Of a stretch of DNA of 64,000 bases, positions 7,309 to 16,317 are shown piece by piece. How positions within the stretch are numbered: position 1 is the first letter of the stretch; the number at the start of each line of letters is the position of its first letter. Location: positions 248,001 through 312,000 of the forward strand of contig NZ_JAENHO010000005.1 of assembly GCF_016785085.1 (NCBI RefSeq), in the 5' to 3' direction. This DNA is from Paractinoplanes lichenicola (GTDB taxonomy: Bacteria > Actinomycetota > Actinomycetes > Mycobacteriales > Micromonosporaceae). The notes under the pieces are model-generated. The model ran no database searches and was not told the origin of the DNA. It was given only the letters and a program-made list of their open reading frames with translations. The position numbers and the translations under genes are program-made.

Positions 7309-8715
7309 TCAAAGGCGGGCACGAGCCGCCCGGAGCCGCGCCAGCGTGCGCTCCTTGCCCAGCACCTCGATCGACTCGAAGAGCGGGAGCCCCACCGAGC
7401 GGCCGGTCACCGCGACCCGTACGGGGGCCTGGGTCTTGCCCAGCTTGAGCTCGCGAGCCAGGCCCACGGCCTCCAGCGCGCCCTTGAGCGGCTCGGCCGA
7501 CCACTCGTCGAGCGCGTCGAACGCGGCGACCGTGGCGTCCAGGATGTCGGCCGCGCCCTCCTTCATCGCCTTGGCCCACGACGCCTCGTCGATCGCGGGC
7601 TCGTCGAGGAAGAAGAAGTCGACGTACTCCACGATCTCGGACAGCACGGCGATGCGGGTCTGCGCGAGCGGCGCGACCGCGGTGAACGTCTCGGCGTCGA
7701 ACGCGGCCTGCGACCACGGCGGAGCCGGGATGGTGTCGGTGCCGTTCAGCCACGGCGTGCAGAGCTGGATGAACTCCTCGACCGAGAGCGCTCGGATGTA
7801 GTCGCCGTTGAACGCGCGCAGCTTCTTGATGTCGAAGAACGCGGAGGCGTGGTTGACGTCCTCGAGGCGGAACTCCTCCTCGATGACCTCCCAGGGCACG
7901 ATCTCGCGGTCGTCGCTGGGCGCCCAGCCGAGCAGCATCAGGTAGTTCTTCATCGCCGCGGCCAGGTAGCCCTCGTCGCGGTAGCTCTCCAGGGCCACCT
8001 TGTCGCGGCGCTTGGACAGCTTCTGCCGCTTCTCGTTGACGATGACCGGCACGTGCGCCCAGACCGGCGGGGTCTGGCCCAGCGCCTCCCACAGCAGCTG
8101 CTGCTTCGGCGTGTTGGGCAGGTGCTCCTCGGCCCGGATGACGTGGTTGATGCCCATCGTCATGTCGTCGATGACGTTGGCCAGCAGGAACAGCGGGGAG
8201 CCGTCGCTGCGGGCGATGACGAAGTCCTCGATCAGCTTGTTCTCGAAGGTGGGCTTGCCGCGCACCAGGTCGACCACCACGGTCTCGCCCTCGTCGGGCG
8301 TGCGGAAGCGCAGCGCGCGGCCCTCGCCCGGCCCGAGGCCCCGGTCGCGGCAGAAGCCGTCGTAGCCGGTGTGCTGGTTGCCGGTGCGGGCGATGACGTC
8401 CTCGCGCTTGCAGTCGCAGTAATACGCCTTGCCCTCGCCGTAGAGCCGGGTGACGGCGGCGGCGTGGTCCGGCGCGTAGGAGGACTGGTAGTACGGCCCC
8501 TCGTACGACCCGCGTTCGATCCCGATCCAGTCGAGCGCCTGCAGGATGCCCTCGGTCCACTCGGGACGGTTGCGGGCGGCGTCGGTGTCCTCGATCCGGA
8601 GCACGAAGACGCCGTCGTGCTGCTTGGCGTAGATCCAGTTCTGCAGCGCCGTGCGGGCGCCGCCGACGTGGAACATGCCGGTCGGGGAGGGGGCGAAGCG
8701 TACGCGAACAGTCAC
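7309..8715 (-). CDS. gltX: Glutamyl-tRNA synthetase
   Basis: A 468-residue class I synthetase that charges tRNA-Glu with glutamate. The HIGH-type motif is at residues 10-20 (SPTGMFHVGGA) and the KMSKS-type motif is KLSKR at 232-236. Cys100, Cys102 and Cys122 sit where the zinc site of the E. coli enzyme lies (YYCDC and FCRD). Length is normal. The MFS permease gene ends 13 bp upstream on the same strand, so the two may share a transcript. Confidence 0.97.
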   Translation of the reverse strand: MTVRVRFAPSPTGMFHVGGARTALQNWIYAKQHDGVFVLRIEDTDAARNRPEWTEGILQALDWIGIERGSYEGPYYQSSYAPDHAAAVTRLYGEGKAYYCDCKREDVIARTGNQHTGYDGFCRDRGLGPGEGRALRFRTPDEGETVVVDLVRGKPTFENKLIEDFVIARSDGSPLFLLANVIDDMTMGINHVIRAEEHLPNTPKQQLLWEALGQTPPVWAHVPVIVNEKRQKLSKRRDKVALESYRDEGYLAAAMKNYLMLLGWAPSDDREIVPWEVIEEEFRLEDVNHASAFFDIKKLRAFNGDYIRALSVEEFIQLCTPWLNGTDTIPAPPWSQAAFDAETFTAVAPLAQTRIAVLSEIVEYVDFFFLDEPAIDEASWAKAMKEGAADILDATVAAFDALDEWSAEPLKGALEAVGLARELKLGKTQAPVRVAVTGRSVGLPLFESIEVLGKERTLARLRAARARL

Positions 8716-8728
8716 CCGCTCAGACTAC

Positions 8729-9970
8729 CTAGGGGACAGAACGGATTTTCACCACGGCCACGGCCCCGACCAAGCTGACCAGCGCGGTGAGCGCGAACAG
8801 CGTGGGGTAACCGCCCAGGCTGGTCACGATCGGGGCGGCCAGCAGCGGGCCGAGCGCCTGCGGGGCGGCGCTGGCGATGTTGATGACGCCGAGATCCTTG
8901 GCCCGGTCGGCCTCGTTGGGCAGCACCTGGGTGATCAGCGCGGTGTCGACCGCCAGATAGACCCCGAAGCCCATGCCGAACAGGAACGCCGCGACCAGCG
9001 AGATCGACCACGTGGGCCAGATCGCCAGCAGGGTGGCCGCGATCGCGATCAGCACGCCCGACCAGATCACGAAGATCTTGCGGCGGCCGAGCCGGTCGGA
9101 GAGCCAGCCGCCGATCATCGCGGTGCTGATCATGCCGACGGTGTAGAGCAGGATCATGTAGAGCAGGCCGGTGTCCGGGTCGTCCAGCCCGACCGCGTCG
9201 TCGAGGAAATAGAGCAGGTAGAGCGTGCCGAGCGCGTTGCCCAGCTGCACCAGGAACCGGGTGCCCCAGGCCCACATGTAGTCGGGATGGCCACGCAGGT
9301 CGATCTTCCAGTGCGACCGCACCTGGTGGCCCGGCGGCAGCGGATCGTCCTTCGTGAGCAGCGCGAACGGCACCCCCAGGACGACCAGGCCGAGGCCGAG
9401 CGCGATGTAACCCGGGCCGATGTCGGTGAACACGGCCGTGACCAGGACGGCCCCGATGACCAGGCCGAGCGCCTGCGGCATGCCGATCCAGCCCGACACC
9501 AGGCCGCGCTGGGCCACCGGCACGCGGTCGGGCACGGCGGCGGTCAGCGAGGCCAGCATGATGTTGATCCCGACCGTCACGAAGCACCAGGCCACGATCA
9601 CGGTCAGCAGATTGCGGGCCTCGGCCAGCACGGCGATCGAGAGCACCGAGAGGATGCAGCCGGCCAGGGTCCAGACATGCCTGCGCCCGTACGGGCGGCC
9701 GAAGAGCTTGATCCTCGTACGGTCGGAGAGCGCGCCCGCCAGCGGATTGACGACGATGGCGACGATCGCCCCGATGCCGGTGACGATGCCCAGCCAGAGC
9801 TCTTTGCTGTCCGGCGTGATCTCGGCGACCTGCTCGGGCAGCAGCACCTGGATGGGCGTGAAGTACGCCATCCACAGGCCCAGATTGGCGGCGAAGAGCA
9901 ACCCGATCCACGACCGGCGAACGGGTTCGACCGGCGTGGCGAGGACGGATACTCCGTGGGCGACGGCCAT
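8729..9970 (-). CDS. MFS transporter
   Basis: A 413-residue major facilitator with about 12 hydrophobic helices. The cytoplasmic loops contain GALSDRTRIKLFGRPYGRRH after helix 2 and GGWLSDRLGRRK after helix 8, the conserved MFS motif A positions. The long charged central loop (residues about 195-225) separates the two six-helix halves. ATG 9970 is preceded by GAGGAGGGCCCGG, whereas the longer frame has no such site. Similarity in style is to sugar/cation symporter-like permeases, but no substrate can be assigned. Confidence 0.85.
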   Translation of the reverse strand: MAVAHGVSVLATPVEPVRRSWIGLLFAANLGLWMAYFTPIQVLLPEQVAEITPDSKELWLGIVTGIGAIVAIVVNPLAGALSDRTRIKLFGRPYGRRHVWTLAGCILSVLSIAVLAEARNLLTVIVAWCFVTVGINIMLASLTAAVPDRVPVAQRGLVSGWIGMPQALGLVIGAVLVTAVFTDIGPGYIALGLGLVVLGVPFALLTKDDPLPPGHQVRSHWKIDLRGHPDYMWAWGTRFLVQLGNALGTLYLLYFLDDAVGLDDPDTGLLYMILLYTVGMISTAMIGGWLSDRLGRRKIFVIWSGVLIAIAATLLAIWPTWSISLVAAFLFGMGFGVYLAVDTALITQVLPNEADRAKDLGVINIASAAPQALGPLLAAPIVTSLGGYPTLFALTALVSLVGAVAVVKIRSVP

Positions 9971-10182
9971 CCGGGCCCTCCTCGTGGGCTCATTTTCCTC
10001 GGAGATTAGAGGATCACCGATCTCTCGGGAAGGCCCCATTGCCACCCACGGGGGCAGCTTACGGAAAACTCTCGCCACCGGTCCATACTCCGGAACGCGT
10101 TCGAACGAACACTTAACGTGCGTGACCGCGCTGTCACCTCCGGTCCGCTACGGTCGGCCTGGTCTTCGACAAGGGAGTGAGC

Positions 10183-10719
10183 ATGGGCAAGATCGTGGCG
10201 GTGGAGTATGTGACCCTCGACGGGGTCTTCGAGGAGCCGTCCTGGAGCGGGCCCTACTTCAACGACGAGCTGAGCGGCTGGCAGGCGGAAAACCTGCGAG
10301 AGGCCGACGCGTTGCTGCTGGGCCGCAAGACGTACGAGGGGTTCAAGGCGGCCTGGCCGCAGATGGAGGCCCAGACCGGCGACTTCGGCGTGAAGATGAA
10401 CTCCATGCCCAAGCATGTGGCGACCACGACGCTGACCGAGCCCGAGTGGAACGCGACGTTCCTGCCGGGCGACGTGGCCGACGCGGTCCGCGAGCTCAAG
10501 GCCGGGCCGGCCGCGCTGCTCGTCAACGGCAGCGCCGACCTGGTCAACTACCTCACCCGGCACAACCTGATCGACGAGTACCGCATCATGGTCTTCCCGG
10601 TCGTGCAGGGCGAGGGCCGCAAGCTCTGGGCCGAGGGCACCAAGATCGCCCTGACCCTGACCGGCTCGTGGCAGACCAAGACCGGCGTCGACGTGGTGAC
10701 CTACGTGCCTACACCGTGA
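10183..10719 (+). CDS. RibD C-terminal/dihydrofolate-reductase-like protein
   Basis: 178 residues with the dihydrofolate-reductase fold seen in the RibD C-terminal family: an N-terminal strand (KIVAVEYVTLDGVFEEP), then ADALLLGRKTYEGFKAAWP, the NADPH-pocket segment LLVNGSADLVNYL and the C-terminal IMVFPVVQGEGRKLW. Such stand-alone proteins are common in actinomycetes; most are uncharacterised NAD(P)H-dependent reductases. ATG 10183 has AGGGAG upstream; a GTG two codons earlier is possible. The 3' end overlaps the convergent chemoreceptor gene by 11 bp. Confidence 0.85.
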   Translation: MGKIVAVEYVTLDGVFEEPSWSGPYFNDELSGWQAENLREADALLLGRKTYEGFKAAWPQMEAQTGDFGVKMNSMPKHVATTTLTEPEWNATFLPGDVADAVRELKAGPAALLVNGSADLVNYLTRHNLIDEYRIMVFPVVQGEGRKLWAEGTKIALTLTGSWQTKTGVDVVTYVPTP

Positions 10720-12844
10720 ACCGATTGACCAGCCCGGTCAGTCTGCGGGCGGTCGCGTTGAGCTCGTCGGCGGCCCGGTGCGACACCGAGACCGAGGCCC
10801 GGGTGCCCTCCACGGCGCCGCTGACCACCCCGATGCCCTCGGCGATGTCCCGGCTGCCCGAGGCCACCTCGGAGATGTTGCGGGCCATCTCGGCGGTGGT
10901 CGCGGCCTGCTCCTCGACCGCCGCCGCGATCGCCGTCTGATAGTCGTTGACCTGCGCGATCCGGGCCGTGATGGCCTCGATCGCGTCGACCGCCCGGGTG
11001 GTGTCGCTCTCGATCGCGGCGACCCGCGCGGTCACGTCCTCGGTGGCCCGCGCGGTCTCCTGGGCCAGCTCCTTGACCTCGTTGGCCACCACGGCGAAGC
11101 CCTTGCCGGTCTCGCCGGCCCGGGCCGCCTCGATGGTCGCGTTCAGGGCCAGCAGGTTGGTCTGCTCGGCGATGCTCGCGATCAGCCGCACCACATCGGC
11201 GATCTTGGTGGTGGAGTCGCGCAGCTCGCCGATCACGCCGGCCGCCGCCGCGGTCAGGCCCACGCCGTCCCGGCCGGCCTCCGCCGCGTCCTGCGCGTTG
11301 GTCGAGATCTCGCGGATCGAGGCGCCCATCTCCTCGGCCCCCGCGGCCACGGTCTGCACGACGGAGGAGACGCTCTCGGCGGCGTGGTTGACCGTGCCCG
11401 CCCGGCCCGCCGCGGCCTCGGCCGAGCCGGCCAGCTCGCCGCCGGTCGCGGCCACCTGCCCGGCCGTCGAGGTCACCTCGTGCGAGGCGCCGGTCACCTC
11501 GATCATCACCGTGCGCAGCTCGCCGGCCGCGGAGTTCAGCGCGGCCGACGCCGTCGCGATCTCGTCGGCGCCCGTCACCGGCACTGTCACCGTCAGGTCG
11601 CGCTCGGCCAGCCGGGACAGTCCGGCGGTCAGGCCGCCCAGGCGTCGCGAGATCCGCCGGGCCAGCAGGCCGGCCACGACGCCGCCGATCAGCGCCAGCA
11701 GCAGCGCCGCCACGACCAGCGTCCACAGCATCTCCGTACGCCCGTCGCGGACCGTGTTGACCGGGGCCGCCGCGTCGTTGTCGTAGCCGCCGATCGCGAT
11801 GGCCCAGGAATACGGCTCGTAGAAGGCGAGCGTGGTGGTGGTCGGCCCGACCGGGCCCCCGGCCGCGCCGGCCAGCTGGTATTTCGTGGTCCAGGTCTGC
11901 CCCTCGCTCAGCGTGGGCGCCTTGGTCACGAGCTCCTTGACCCACTCGGTGCCGTTCGCGTCGGTCGAGGTGAGGTCCACGCTGCCGGCCGCGCCCTCGA
12001 TGTTCGACGTCACGATCTGCCCGGAGTTCGCCGCCGCCGTGCTGAAGACGGTGAGCCAGCCGTTCTGGCCGACCTCGCCCGCCTCGACCGCGGCGGTCAG
12101 GTTCTTCAGCGCCTCGGCCTGCGGCACACCGGCGTAGAGGGCGCCGATCACCTGGCCCGACGCGTTCTTGATCGGGTCATAGGCCGAGACGTACGGGGTG
12201 CCGACCACCTGGGCCACGCCCCGGTACGGCTTGCCCGCCTTGATCGCGGCCGCGACCGCGTTCGGCTTGCCGTCCGCCCCGACCGCGGGGATGTACGTGC
12301 CGATCGCCCGGGCGCCGGTCTTGGCCTTGACGGTCGTGCCCACGCGCAACAGGTCACCGGCGGCGTTCATCCGCTGGAACACGGTGATCGTCGAGCTGGA
12401 CAGCGACGCGGCGTCGTCGACGAACGGGGTCCGTACGCCGAAAGCGGTGTTCTTGCCGAGCCAGGTGCCGCCGACCGTCAGCCGCGGCAGCCGTACGGAG
12501 GTCTTGGCCTGGCTGACCTGGTTGGTGGCCGTCCACGTGGTCGTCTGATCGTCGAGGCGGGCGCCGCCCCGCTGGGCCAGCAGCGACGCGGCCGCGTGCA
12601 TGCTGACGTTGACGCTGTTCTGCACCTCGTTGCCGACCGACTGCACCAGGGTGGTCACGTCGGACGTGGTGCGGTCGAGGCTGGCGGCGTTCTGGGCCAG
12701 CACCTCGCGCTCGGTCCCGGCGGCGAAGTCGCCGCTCTCCCAGGCGCCCACGACCACCAGGACGGCGGCGGTGCCGATCACCCCGCCCAGGCCCAGAGCA
12801 AGGAGCTTGTGACTGATCTGCATGCCGCGGCTGCTGCGTCCCAC
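10709..12844 (-). CDS. Methyl-accepting chemotaxis protein with Cache-type sensor
   Basis: 711 residues. A first membrane helix (about 12-33) is followed by a large extracytoplasmic sensor (about 34-370) of Cache type, containing AGKPYRGVAQVVGTPYVSAY and GQVIGALYAGVP. A second helix (about 372-393), a HAMP segment and a methyl-accepting signalling domain follow, with the conserved hairpin tip EQTNLLALNATIEAARAGE and then GKGFAVVANEVKELA. It should signal through CheA/CheW, but no che genes are in the window. GTG 12844 is chosen because AGGGG lies five bases upstream; ATG 12823 is the alternative. Confidence 0.93.
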   Translation of the reverse strand: MGRSSRGMQISHKLLALGLGGVIGTAAVLVVVGAWESGDFAAGTEREVLAQNAASLDRTTSDVTTLVQSVGNEVQNSVNVSMHAAASLLAQRGGARLDDQTTTWTATNQVSQAKTSVRLPRLTVGGTWLGKNTAFGVRTPFVDDAASLSSSTITVFQRMNAAGDLLRVGTTVKAKTGARAIGTYIPAVGADGKPNAVAAAIKAGKPYRGVAQVVGTPYVSAYDPIKNASGQVIGALYAGVPQAEALKNLTAAVEAGEVGQNGWLTVFSTAAANSGQIVTSNIEGAAGSVDLTSTDANGTEWVKELVTKAPTLSEGQTWTTKYQLAGAAGGPVGPTTTTLAFYEPYSWAIAIGGYDNDAAAPVNTVRDGRTEMLWTLVVAALLLALIGGVVAGLLARRISRRLGGLTAGLSRLAERDLTVTVPVTGADEIATASAALNSAAGELRTVMIEVTGASHEVTSTAGQVAATGGELAGSAEAAAGRAGTVNHAAESVSSVVQTVAAGAEEMGASIREISTNAQDAAEAGRDGVGLTAAAAGVIGELRDSTTKIADVVRLIASIAEQTNLLALNATIEAARAGETGKGFAVVANEVKELAQETARATEDVTARVAAIESDTTRAVDAIEAITARIAQVNDYQTAIAAAVEEQAATTAEMARNISEVASGSRDIAEGIGVVSGAVEGTRASVSVSHRAADELNATARRLTGLVNRFTV

Positions 12845-12886
12845 CTAGCCCCTATCGGCCGGGTTAGGGACGGGCTGAGACGCGAA

Positions 12887-12921
12887 ACGCCGGATCCGCC
12901 CGTTTCGAGCGGATCCGGCGT
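12887..12921 (-). terminator. Strong hairpin terminator after aceE
   Basis: A perfect 13-bp stem, ACGCCGGATCCGC pairing with GCGGATCCGGCGT across a 9-nt loop, lies 14 bp beyond the aceE stop codon. The tail is not T-rich, which is usual for actinomycete terminators. Confidence 0.8.
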
Positions 12922-12934
12922 GGAGATCAGCGAA

Positions 12935-15673
12935 TCAGCTGTCGCCGCCGGTCTCGCCGACCGGCGCCGCGTTCACGTCGTCGATCGCGTACTTCTTGGC
13001 CGCCTCGGCCGGCACGTGCGACGGCACCTTGCCGCTCAGCGCGAGCTGGCGCAGCGTGGCCACGACGACCGACTCGGCGTCGACGTGGAAGTGCCGCCGC
13101 AGCGCGTGCCGGGTGTCGCTCATGCCGAAGCCGTCGGTGCCCAGCGAGGTGTACGCGTTCGGCACCCAGCGCGAGATCAGGTCGGGCACGGCCCGCATGA
13201 AGTCGCTGACCGCGATGACCGGGCCCTCGGTGCCCTCCAGCTTCTGCTGGATGTAGGGCTTGCGGGGCTGGTCGCCGACGTGCAGCAGGTTGTGCTCCTC
13301 GGCCTCGACCGCGTCACGGCGCAGCTCGGTCCACGAGGTGACCGACCAGACGTCGGCGCCGACACCCCAGTCCTGGGCCAGCAGCGTCTGCGCCTTGAGG
13401 GCCCAGGCCATGCCCGTGCCCGAGGCCAGCAGCTGCGCCTTCGGGCCGTTGGCCTCGGGCGCCGCGGCGTACCGGTAGATGCCCTTGAGCAGGCCCTCCC
13501 GGTCGACGTTCTCGGGCTCGGCGGGCTGCACGGCCGGCTCGTTGTAGACGGTGAGGTAGTAGAAGACGTTCTCCTGCTGCTCGCCGTACATGCGGTGCAG
13601 GCCGTCCTCGACAATGTGCGCGATCTCGAACGCGAACGCCGGGTCGTACGCCACCACGGCCGGGTTCGTCGCCGCGATGAGCAGCGAGTGGCCGTCCTCG
13701 TGCTGCAGGCCCTCGCCGTTGAGCGTGGTGCGCCCGGCGGTGGCCCCGAGCAGGAAGCCGCGGGTCATCTGGTCGGCCGCCGCCCACAGCTCGTCGGCCG
13801 TGCGCTGGAACCCGAACATCGAGTAGAAGATGTAGAGCGGGATCATCGGCTCGTCGTGCGTGGCGTACGACGTGCCGGCGGCGATGAAGCTCGCGGTCGA
13901 CCCGGCCTCGTTGATCCCCTCGTGCAGGATCTGGCCGTTGGTCGCCTCCTTGTACGACAGGAAGAGCTCGCGGTCGACCGACGTGTAGGTCTGGCCGTGC
14001 GGCGAGTAGATCTTCTTGGTCGGGAAGAGCGAGTCCATGCCGAACGTGCGGGCCTCGTCGGGGATGATCGGGACCCAGCGGGCGCCGAACTCCTTGTCCT
14101 TCATGAGGTCCTTGAGCAGGCGGACGAACGCCATCGTGGTGGCGATCTTCTGCTTGCCGCTGCCCCGCTTGATGTCGCCGAACTGCTTCGACTCCGGGAT
14201 CTTGAGCGCCTTGGCCTTGGTGCGCCGGGCCGGGATGGACCCGCCCAGCTCACGGCGGCGCTCGAGCATGTACTGCATCTCGTCGGACTTCTCGCCGGGG
14301 TGGAAATACGGCGGGAGGTACGGGTTGTCCTCGAGCTGCTTGTCGCTGATGTCGAGGTAGAGCCGGTCGCGGAAGCCCTTGAGGTCGTCCAGCGTCAGCT
14401 TCTTCATCTGGTGCGTGGCGTTGCGGGCCTCGAAGTGCGAGCCCAGCGTCCAGCCCTTGATGGTCTTGGCCAGGATCACGGTCGGCTGGCCGGTGTGCTC
14501 GGTGGCCGACTTGTAGGCCGCGTAGAGCTTCTTGTAGTCGTGGCCGCCGCGCTTGAGGTTCCAGACCTCGTCGTCGCTCATGCCCTCGACCAGCTTGCGG
14601 GTGCGCGGGTCACGGCCGAAGAAGTTCTCCCGGACGTACGCCCCCGACTCGCCCTTGTAGGTCTGGTAGTCGCCGTCGGGCGTGACGTTCATCAGGTTGA
14701 CCAGCGCGCCGTCGGTGTCCGCAGCGAGCAGCGGGTCCCACTCGCGGCCCCAGACGACCTTGATGACGTTCCAGCCGGCGCCCCGGAAGAAGGCCTCGAG
14801 CTCCTGGATGACCTTGCCATTGCCCCGTACGGGGCCGTCCAGGCGCTGCAGGTTGCAGTTGATCACGAAGGTGAGGTTGTCGAGCTCCTCGCGGGCGGCC
14901 AGGCCGATCGCGCCGAGCGACTCCACCTCGTCCATCTCGCCGTCGCCCAGGAACGCCCAGACGTGCTGCTGGCTGGTGTCCTTGATGCCCCGGTTGTGCA
15001 GGTAGCGGTTGTAGCGCGCCTGGTAGATCGCGTTCAGCGGGCCGAGACCCATGCTGACCGTCGGGAACTCCCAGAAGTTCGGCATGAGCCGCGGGTGCGG
15101 GTACGACGGGAGGCCGCCGCCCGGGTGCGAGAGCTCCTGGCGGAAGCCGTCGAGGTCGTTCTCGCTGAGCCGGCCCTCGAGGAACGCCCGGGCGTACATG
15201 CCGGGGGAGGCGTGACCCTGGTAGAAGATGTGGTCGCCGCCGCCCGGGTGGTCCTTGCCCCGGAAGAAGTGGTTCATGCCGACCTCGTAGAGGCTGGCGC
15301 TCGACGCGTACGTCGAGATGTGACCGCCCACGCCGATCTCGGGGCGCTGCGCGCGGTGCACCAGCATCGCGGCGTTCCAGCGGATGTACGCCCGGATCCG
15401 GCGCTCCACGAACTCGTCGCCGGGGAACCAGGGTTCCTGCTCGGGCGGGATCGTGTTGATGTAGTCCGTGGAGGTCAGGGGCGGGACGCCGACCTGTCGC
15501 TCCCGGGCCCGCTCGAGCAGGCGCAACATAACGTAACGGGCTCTCTTGGCGCCGCGTTCGTCGATGACTCCGTCGAGCGACTCGACCCACTCATTGGTTT
15601 CTTCGGGGTCGATGTCCGGAAGCTGGCTCGGCAGGCCGTCGCTGATCACCGGGCGCTTGCGCTCCGTGGCCAC
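12935..15673 (-). CDS. aceE: Pyruvate dehydrogenase E1 component (homodimeric type)
   Basis: About 912 residues, the full size of homodimeric AceE, which decarboxylates pyruvate with thiamine diphosphate and passes the acetyl group to E2. The ThDP/Mg2+ motif is AFLGDGEMDEVESLG followed by NCNLQRLDGPVRG. DYQTYKGESGAYVRENFFG and the C-terminal GTDGFGMSDTRHALRRHFHV are AceE hallmarks. AAGAGGA abuts the ATG at 15679 but is ideally spaced for the GTG at 15673, so the GTG is preferred. No E2 or E3 genes are near. In M. tuberculosis aceE also lies between the fasR-fab genes and ahpE. Confidence 0.96.
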   Translation of the reverse strand: MATERKRPVISDGLPSQLPDIDPEETNEWVESLDGVIDERGAKRARYVMLRLLERARERQVGVPPLTSTDYINTIPPEQEPWFPGDEFVERRIRAYIRWNAAMLVHRAQRPEIGVGGHISTYASSASLYEVGMNHFFRGKDHPGGGDHIFYQGHASPGMYARAFLEGRLSENDLDGFRQELSHPGGGLPSYPHPRLMPNFWEFPTVSMGLGPLNAIYQARYNRYLHNRGIKDTSQQHVWAFLGDGEMDEVESLGAIGLAAREELDNLTFVINCNLQRLDGPVRGNGKVIQELEAFFRGAGWNVIKVVWGREWDPLLAADTDGALVNLMNVTPDGDYQTYKGESGAYVRENFFGRDPRTRKLVEGMSDDEVWNLKRGGHDYKKLYAAYKSATEHTGQPTVILAKTIKGWTLGSHFEARNATHQMKKLTLDDLKGFRDRLYLDISDKQLEDNPYLPPYFHPGEKSDEMQYMLERRRELGGSIPARRTKAKALKIPESKQFGDIKRGSGKQKIATTMAFVRLLKDLMKDKEFGARWVPIIPDEARTFGMDSLFPTKKIYSPHGQTYTSVDRELFLSYKEATNGQILHEGINEAGSTASFIAAGTSYATHDEPMIPLYIFYSMFGFQRTADELWAAADQMTRGFLLGATAGRTTLNGEGLQHEDGHSLLIAATNPAVVAYDPAFAFEIAHIVEDGLHRMYGEQQENVFYYLTVYNEPAVQPAEPENVDREGLLKGIYRYAAAPEANGPKAQLLASGTGMAWALKAQTLLAQDWGVGADVWSVTSWTELRRDAVEAEEHNLLHVGDQPRKPYIQQKLEGTEGPVIAVSDFMRAVPDLISRWVPNAYTSLGTDGFGMSDTRHALRRHFHVDAESVVVATLRQLALSGKVPSHVPAEAAKKYAIDDVNAAPVGETGGDS

Positions 15674-15821
15674 AGGCATTCCTCTTGGTCGGGTGTCGGA
15701 ACCGGGCGCCCATTGTGTGAGCCGCTCGGGTATAGCTCCATCCTGCCCCTTCGCCGTGCGCATCGTCACGCCTACCGTGCGGGTACGCGATTCGCGACAC
15801 ACGTACTGAGCAGTAACTTCG

Positions 15822-16226
15822 TTAGCCTTGTAGAAAGCTGAACCTTACTTGGCGTTCCGGGTTGTCCCCGTTGGTGTCCACAAGACAGATCGACTGCCAG
15901 GTGCCCAGCGCTATCCGGCCGCCGATCACGGGCAGCGACGCGTACGGGGGGATCCAGGCCGGCAGCACGTGATCGCGTCCGTGCCCCGTCGAGCCGTGCC
16001 GGTGGCGCCACCTGTCCTCGGCCGGCAGGAGCTGGTCGATCGCGGCCAGCAGGTCGTCGTCCGAGCCCGCGCCGGTCTCCAGGATCGCCAGCCCGGCCGT
16101 CGCGTGCGGCACGAAGACGTGCAGGAGCCCGTCCCCTTCGGACTCCACGAACCGCTCCGCCTCGCGAGTGATGTCCCGCACCACGGGACGCGAGCCGGTC
16201 CGGATCGAGATCACTTCGGTGCGCAT
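15822..16226 (-). CDS. YjbQ/UPF0047-family protein
   Basis: 134 residues, the standard length for this family. It contains the conserved LHVFVPHATAGLAILE and RHRHGSTGHGRDHVLPAW blocks and the C-terminal LGTWQSICLVDTNG. E. coli YjbQ has weak thiamine-phosphate synthase activity, and family members form trimers with a His-rich pocket. ATG 16226 (MRTEVISIRTG) starts at the family's N-terminus; the longer frame would only add Arg/Gly residues. It lies between aceE and a second 2-oxoacid dehydrogenase gene, both thiamine-diphosphate enzymes, which may or may not be coincidence. Confidence 0.88.
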   Translation of the reverse strand: MRTEVISIRTGSRPVVRDITREAERFVESEGDGLLHVFVPHATAGLAILETGAGSDDDLLAAIDQLLPAEDRWRHRHGSTGHGRDHVLPAWIPPYASLPVIGGRIALGTWQSICLVDTNGDNPERQVRFSFLQG

Positions 16227-16317
16227 GAGCCGAGTCTGCCAGCCCTTGCGCAGGTCCCGCCCGGTGGGCGACTTTCCTCCCATGGCGAGGCTCGCTCATG
16301 TCGGTAATGCTGGTCCG

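Noticed and set aside
10778..15841. 1687-codon open frame on the plus strand
   Set aside because: It is antisense to the chemoreceptor and aceE genes, with Arg/Gly/His-rich composition and no domains. High GC at third positions removes stop codons.
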